A stretch of 64,000 nt of DNA, taken from assembly GCF_018691265.1 (NCBI RefSeq), contig NW_024881283.1:11311374-11375373 (forward strand), in the 5' to 3' direction. The notes beneath the pieces were generated by a model, which saw nothing but the letters and a program-made list of their open reading frames with translations, did no database searches and was not told the DNA's origin. Positions within the stretch are counted from its first letter, which is position 1. Each line of letters starts with the position of its first letter. Positions 61,776 through 64,000 of the stretch are shown piece after piece. Origin of the DNA: Tyto alba. Its lineage: Eukaryota > Chordata > Aves > Strigiformes > Tytonidae. Both the position numbers and the translations under genes were made by a program.

Positions 61776-62175
61776 ACTTAAGTGGCCACTTAAGTAATTA
61801 CATAATATTTATATATTACATTACCTAATATATTAGGTACCGCTTAATGTATTACTTCTATATATTGCTTATAATACATATTGCTTATAATACATATTGC
61901 TTATAATACATATTGCTTATAATACATATTGCTTATAATACATATTGCTTATACATTACCCTAAGTCAAAGTGATACATGCGAGACCACTTAAGTGGGCA
62001 CTTAAGTGGCCACTTAAATGATTACATAATATTTATATATTACATTACCTAATATATTAGGTACCGCTTAATGTATTACTTCTATATATTGCTTATAACA
62101 TATATTTCTTATAATATATAGTACTTATACATTACCCTAAGTGTAAGTGATATATCCGAGACCACTTAAGTGGGC
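61776..62175 (-). repeat. Reverse-oriented satellite monomers
   Basis: Two ~210-bp units start with (CC)ACTTAAGTG(G) palindromic decamers and continue AATTACATAATATTTATATATTAC, ATATTAGGTACCGCTTAATGTATTAC and CCCTAAGT. They are related in plan to the satellite at 55232-56822 read on the opposite strand. The first unit contains a private five-copy 16-bp array (CTTATAATACATATTG, 61868-61950) that the second lacks. The right-hand copy ends at 62175. Confidence 0.85.
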
Positions 62176-62459
62176 ACTTTGCATTTTGGTTGTTTTCTTG
62201 GAAACTAAAGCACATCGTTGTCGATAAGAGTATCGCTATTGCCTTTATTCAACTCTTCTGTTACAGAGCCTAATCAAATGCCCATCTTTTTCTATGTAGA
62301 CCCTGGAAAAATTAAGCAGAACTCCCTACCAGGTCGCATCGCCGACACAACAGGCCCAGTAAAAGAACAGGTATTGTCATTTCTGGCAAGAGTCGCTTTC
62401 TCCACAGAGCGCTACACCTGTTGTAAACTTCAGGCAGAGAAGAAAATTGCCCTCTGCTC
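62176..62459. other. Unassigned segment between satellite and promoter-like block
   Basis: About 280 bp of mixed composition. A plus-strand open frame (62218-62469, 83 codons) crosses it but shows no recognisable domain. Confidence 0.4.
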
Positions 62460-62640
62460 CTCTGGCTGACTTTATACATGTGGGGGTTTGGCCCCGCCCC
62501 TTTCCCAGGGGATTGTGGGCGGGCTGGTGGGCAGGCCGGTGGGCGGGGCCCGGGGTATATGAGCCCCAGCTGCAGCTCAGGGAGCTCATTCCACTTCTGG
62601 GTTTCTCAGGTGTCAGTGTTCTCTCAGTCCTTCAGTCAGG
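62460..62640 (+). promoter_or_regulatory. Promoter-like block: GC boxes, TATA, purine-poor leader
   Basis: Three GC boxes (GCCCCGCCCC near 62493, GTGGGCGGGC near 62515 and GTGGGCGGGGCC near 62540) are followed by GGGGTATATGAGCC (about 62552) and, about 30 bp on, a TCATTCCACTT pyrimidine-rich initiator-like stretch. This order and spacing resemble an RNA polymerase II core promoter on the plus strand. A weaker TATTTAAGG lies near 62656. I cannot tie it to a gene. It could be an LTR-type promoter or belong to a gene beyond the window. Confidence 0.4.
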
Positions 62641-62784
62641 AGCAGCTTTTGAGCTATTTAAGGTCGTGAGACAGATGTGTTTTGATCTTTCGAGAGACAG
62701 AGTCATTTGAGATAAGATTTTCTGGACCGGTCAAGGTTCAACATCATATATAGGAAACAGAATGTTTATCTGTAGCTTGCTTTT

Positions 62785-62786
62785 TT

Positions 62787-62817
<31 letters not shown>

Positions 62818-62818
62818 C
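62785..62818. repeat. Poly(T) tract (poly(A) on minus strand)
   Basis: A run of about 30 T interrupted by AA near its left end. On the minus strand it directly follows a stop codon at about 62817, so it could be the poly(A) tail of a retroposed sequence. Confidence 0.7.
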
Positions 62819-63080
62819 ACTTTACATTAGTAATTTTCTTTGGGAGGGCAAGATAGTTTAATAAGATAGTTTCACCTTCGGGATCATCTGAGCATCCGAA
62901 AGCAGCCAGGTAGTAGCAAGGACGAGCACGGGGCTGGTAACTTCTCACAAGCGCAACAGTAACTTTGTCTCTTGGCAAGCTAGGTAGCGCAAGCGGCAAT
63001 GGCTGCAGTATCTGACTCCAGAATGAGCAGGTGAGCAGAACACCGCAATGCTTCTTAGGATGGGGGTGGGTAGTGGAAGA
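62817..63080 (-). pseudogene. Possible retroposed gene fragment ending in poly(A)
   Basis: A minus-strand open frame (about 60 codons, 62999-62817) contains KVTVALVRSYQPRARPCY and ends ...TNVK before a TGA that abuts the poly(A) run. No AATAAA precedes the tail, and I do not recognise the protein. A chance open frame beside a homopolymer is an equally fair explanation. The upper limit is set by the inverted repeat arm. Confidence 0.2.
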
Positions 63081-63932
63081 AGTAAGCGGGGAGCAGCATG
63101 ATACTGACTGGCAGTTGTGCTCTTCTGTGCTTTTTTGCAGGCGATAAAGGAATCTGGCCGCTGCAGGAAGGTGCTAGTTAGCTGCCGTGCTGCTTTCGTC
63201 GAGGACGGAATGGGACCTCCGGCCCTCTGAAAGCTAAGTCGAGCGAACGGGGCCGAGAGGAGGGGCCGAGGTTGGGAATTGCAGGGAAGCGTTTGAAAGT
63301 TAGCACAGGGGAGAAGGCTGTACGGGAGCGGGGCCCTCCGGTCAGGTAAAGGGAACGGATTACTTTTCCCCTCGATGTTAGCGTGTCCCGGGCAGGGCAG
63401 TTCCAGCCTCTGCGTGTGTCATCGTGTGGTTTGTTTCTTCTGTCTGCCGTGTCTTTGCCCTTCCTCGGATCTCTAATGTCCTCACATCTCTTTGGGCTCG
63501 AGGAGCACGGCACGCGTCTCAGGGGCCGTCCCTAGGGTATCGAACGCCCATCTTCATCGGCACGCTGCCGATCGGGTGCTTTTTTTCTTGCGTTATCAGC
63601 TTGAAGCGTGGGTAGGTCTTGGAAGTTTCCGGTCGGAGTCTTTTGCGCAGCGTCGTCGCAGGCTCTGGCGTCAGCTCTGCTATTTAGGCGTCCGTTGTTC
63701 CTGCCGGTGACTTCTTTCCCGTATCCTGACGTTCTTAGGTCTTGAAGCCCGTCTTCTTGCGTACCCATCGTCTCCGTTTTGACGGTAGCTTCTCGTAAGG
63801 GGCCGTTGCACTTACTGCTTCTCGTAGGCTGCCGTATAGCCTCCTCACGTCGCCATCGTGGCCCTCCGAGTCTGCTCGCCTTACGGCATACCCTTCCGGG
63901 TGTCCTTATCGCTTAGCGTTTAGTCATCTTTG
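63081..63932 (-). repeat. Right arm of the ~850-bp inverted repeat
   Basis: Reverse complement of 56823-57673. This copy keeps more CpG sites. Its inner end continues into 62176-63080, which the left copy lacks because the ERV starts there. Open frames within it (63178-63513 minus, 63532-63768 minus) show no known family. The outer end (63933-64000) is unique here and runs off the window. Confidence 0.93.
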
Positions 63933-64000
63933 AACGGTGTCATTTGTAGTGTTTTGTGTGTGTCTGTGTGGCTTGGAGCTGCTCTGCCTGGAGGTGTAGA

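Overview
This is vertebrate nuclear DNA, and almost certainly a bird. The genes are intron-rich with vertebrate splice sites. There is a CR1 LINE tail, a long LTR of a family I recognise as widespread in birds, and two other endogenous retrovirus remnants. The species cannot be resolved by eye. Two protein-coding genes are certain, both on the minus strand and both assembled exon by exon with consistent reading phase: RRAGC (CDS 31274-43623, 7 coding exons, 409 aa) and MYCBP (CDS 45730-51316, 5 coding exons, 103 aa). They lie head-to-tail, as in human 1p34.3, with about 2 kb between them. Each starts in a CpG island.

Layout. 1-21189 is AT-rich non-coding DNA with no credible gene. Two blocks (about 6905-7385 and 13190-13400) look like conserved regulatory elements. 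21190-22259 is a solo avian LTR with a near-perfect 5-bp target duplication. A CR1 3' fragment lies at about 26510-26815. An orphan CpG island at 27750-28180 has no recognisable protein gene and may drive an unannotated transcript. RRAGC, including its 3' UTR, occupies about 30435-43700. MYCBP occupies about 45675-51350.

From about 53380 the sequence changes completely into a repeat-dense accessory block that runs to the window end. It holds (i) the 5' end of a class I (gammaretrovirus-like) ERV with a broken gag, (ii) a very degenerate ~20-bp minisatellite, (iii) a ~162-bp tandem duplication, (iv) an AT-rich satellite of ~205-330-bp monomers that carry their own 12-bp subrepeat arrays, (v) a pair of ~850-bp inverted repeat arms (56823-57673 and 63081-63932), and (vi) between the arms a minus-strand ERV (57675-61775). 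This ERV has a tRNA-Lys3-type primer site, a leader packed with 41-bp tandem repeats, a broken and internally duplicated gag, an env transmembrane remnant, two polypurine tracts, one complete LTR and one truncated LTR. Reverse-oriented satellite follows, then a promoter-like GC-box/TATA segment.

Function. RRAGC encodes a Rag GTPase of the mTORC1 amino-acid sensing complex on lysosomes. MYCBP encodes a small coiled-coil MYC/AKAP-binding protein. They are neighbours by ancestral synteny and not an operon. The most unusual part of the window is 53.4-64 kb: layered satellites, an inverted repeat and a rearranged ERV placed about 2 kb upstream of the MYCBP promoter. All retroviral genes seen are broken.
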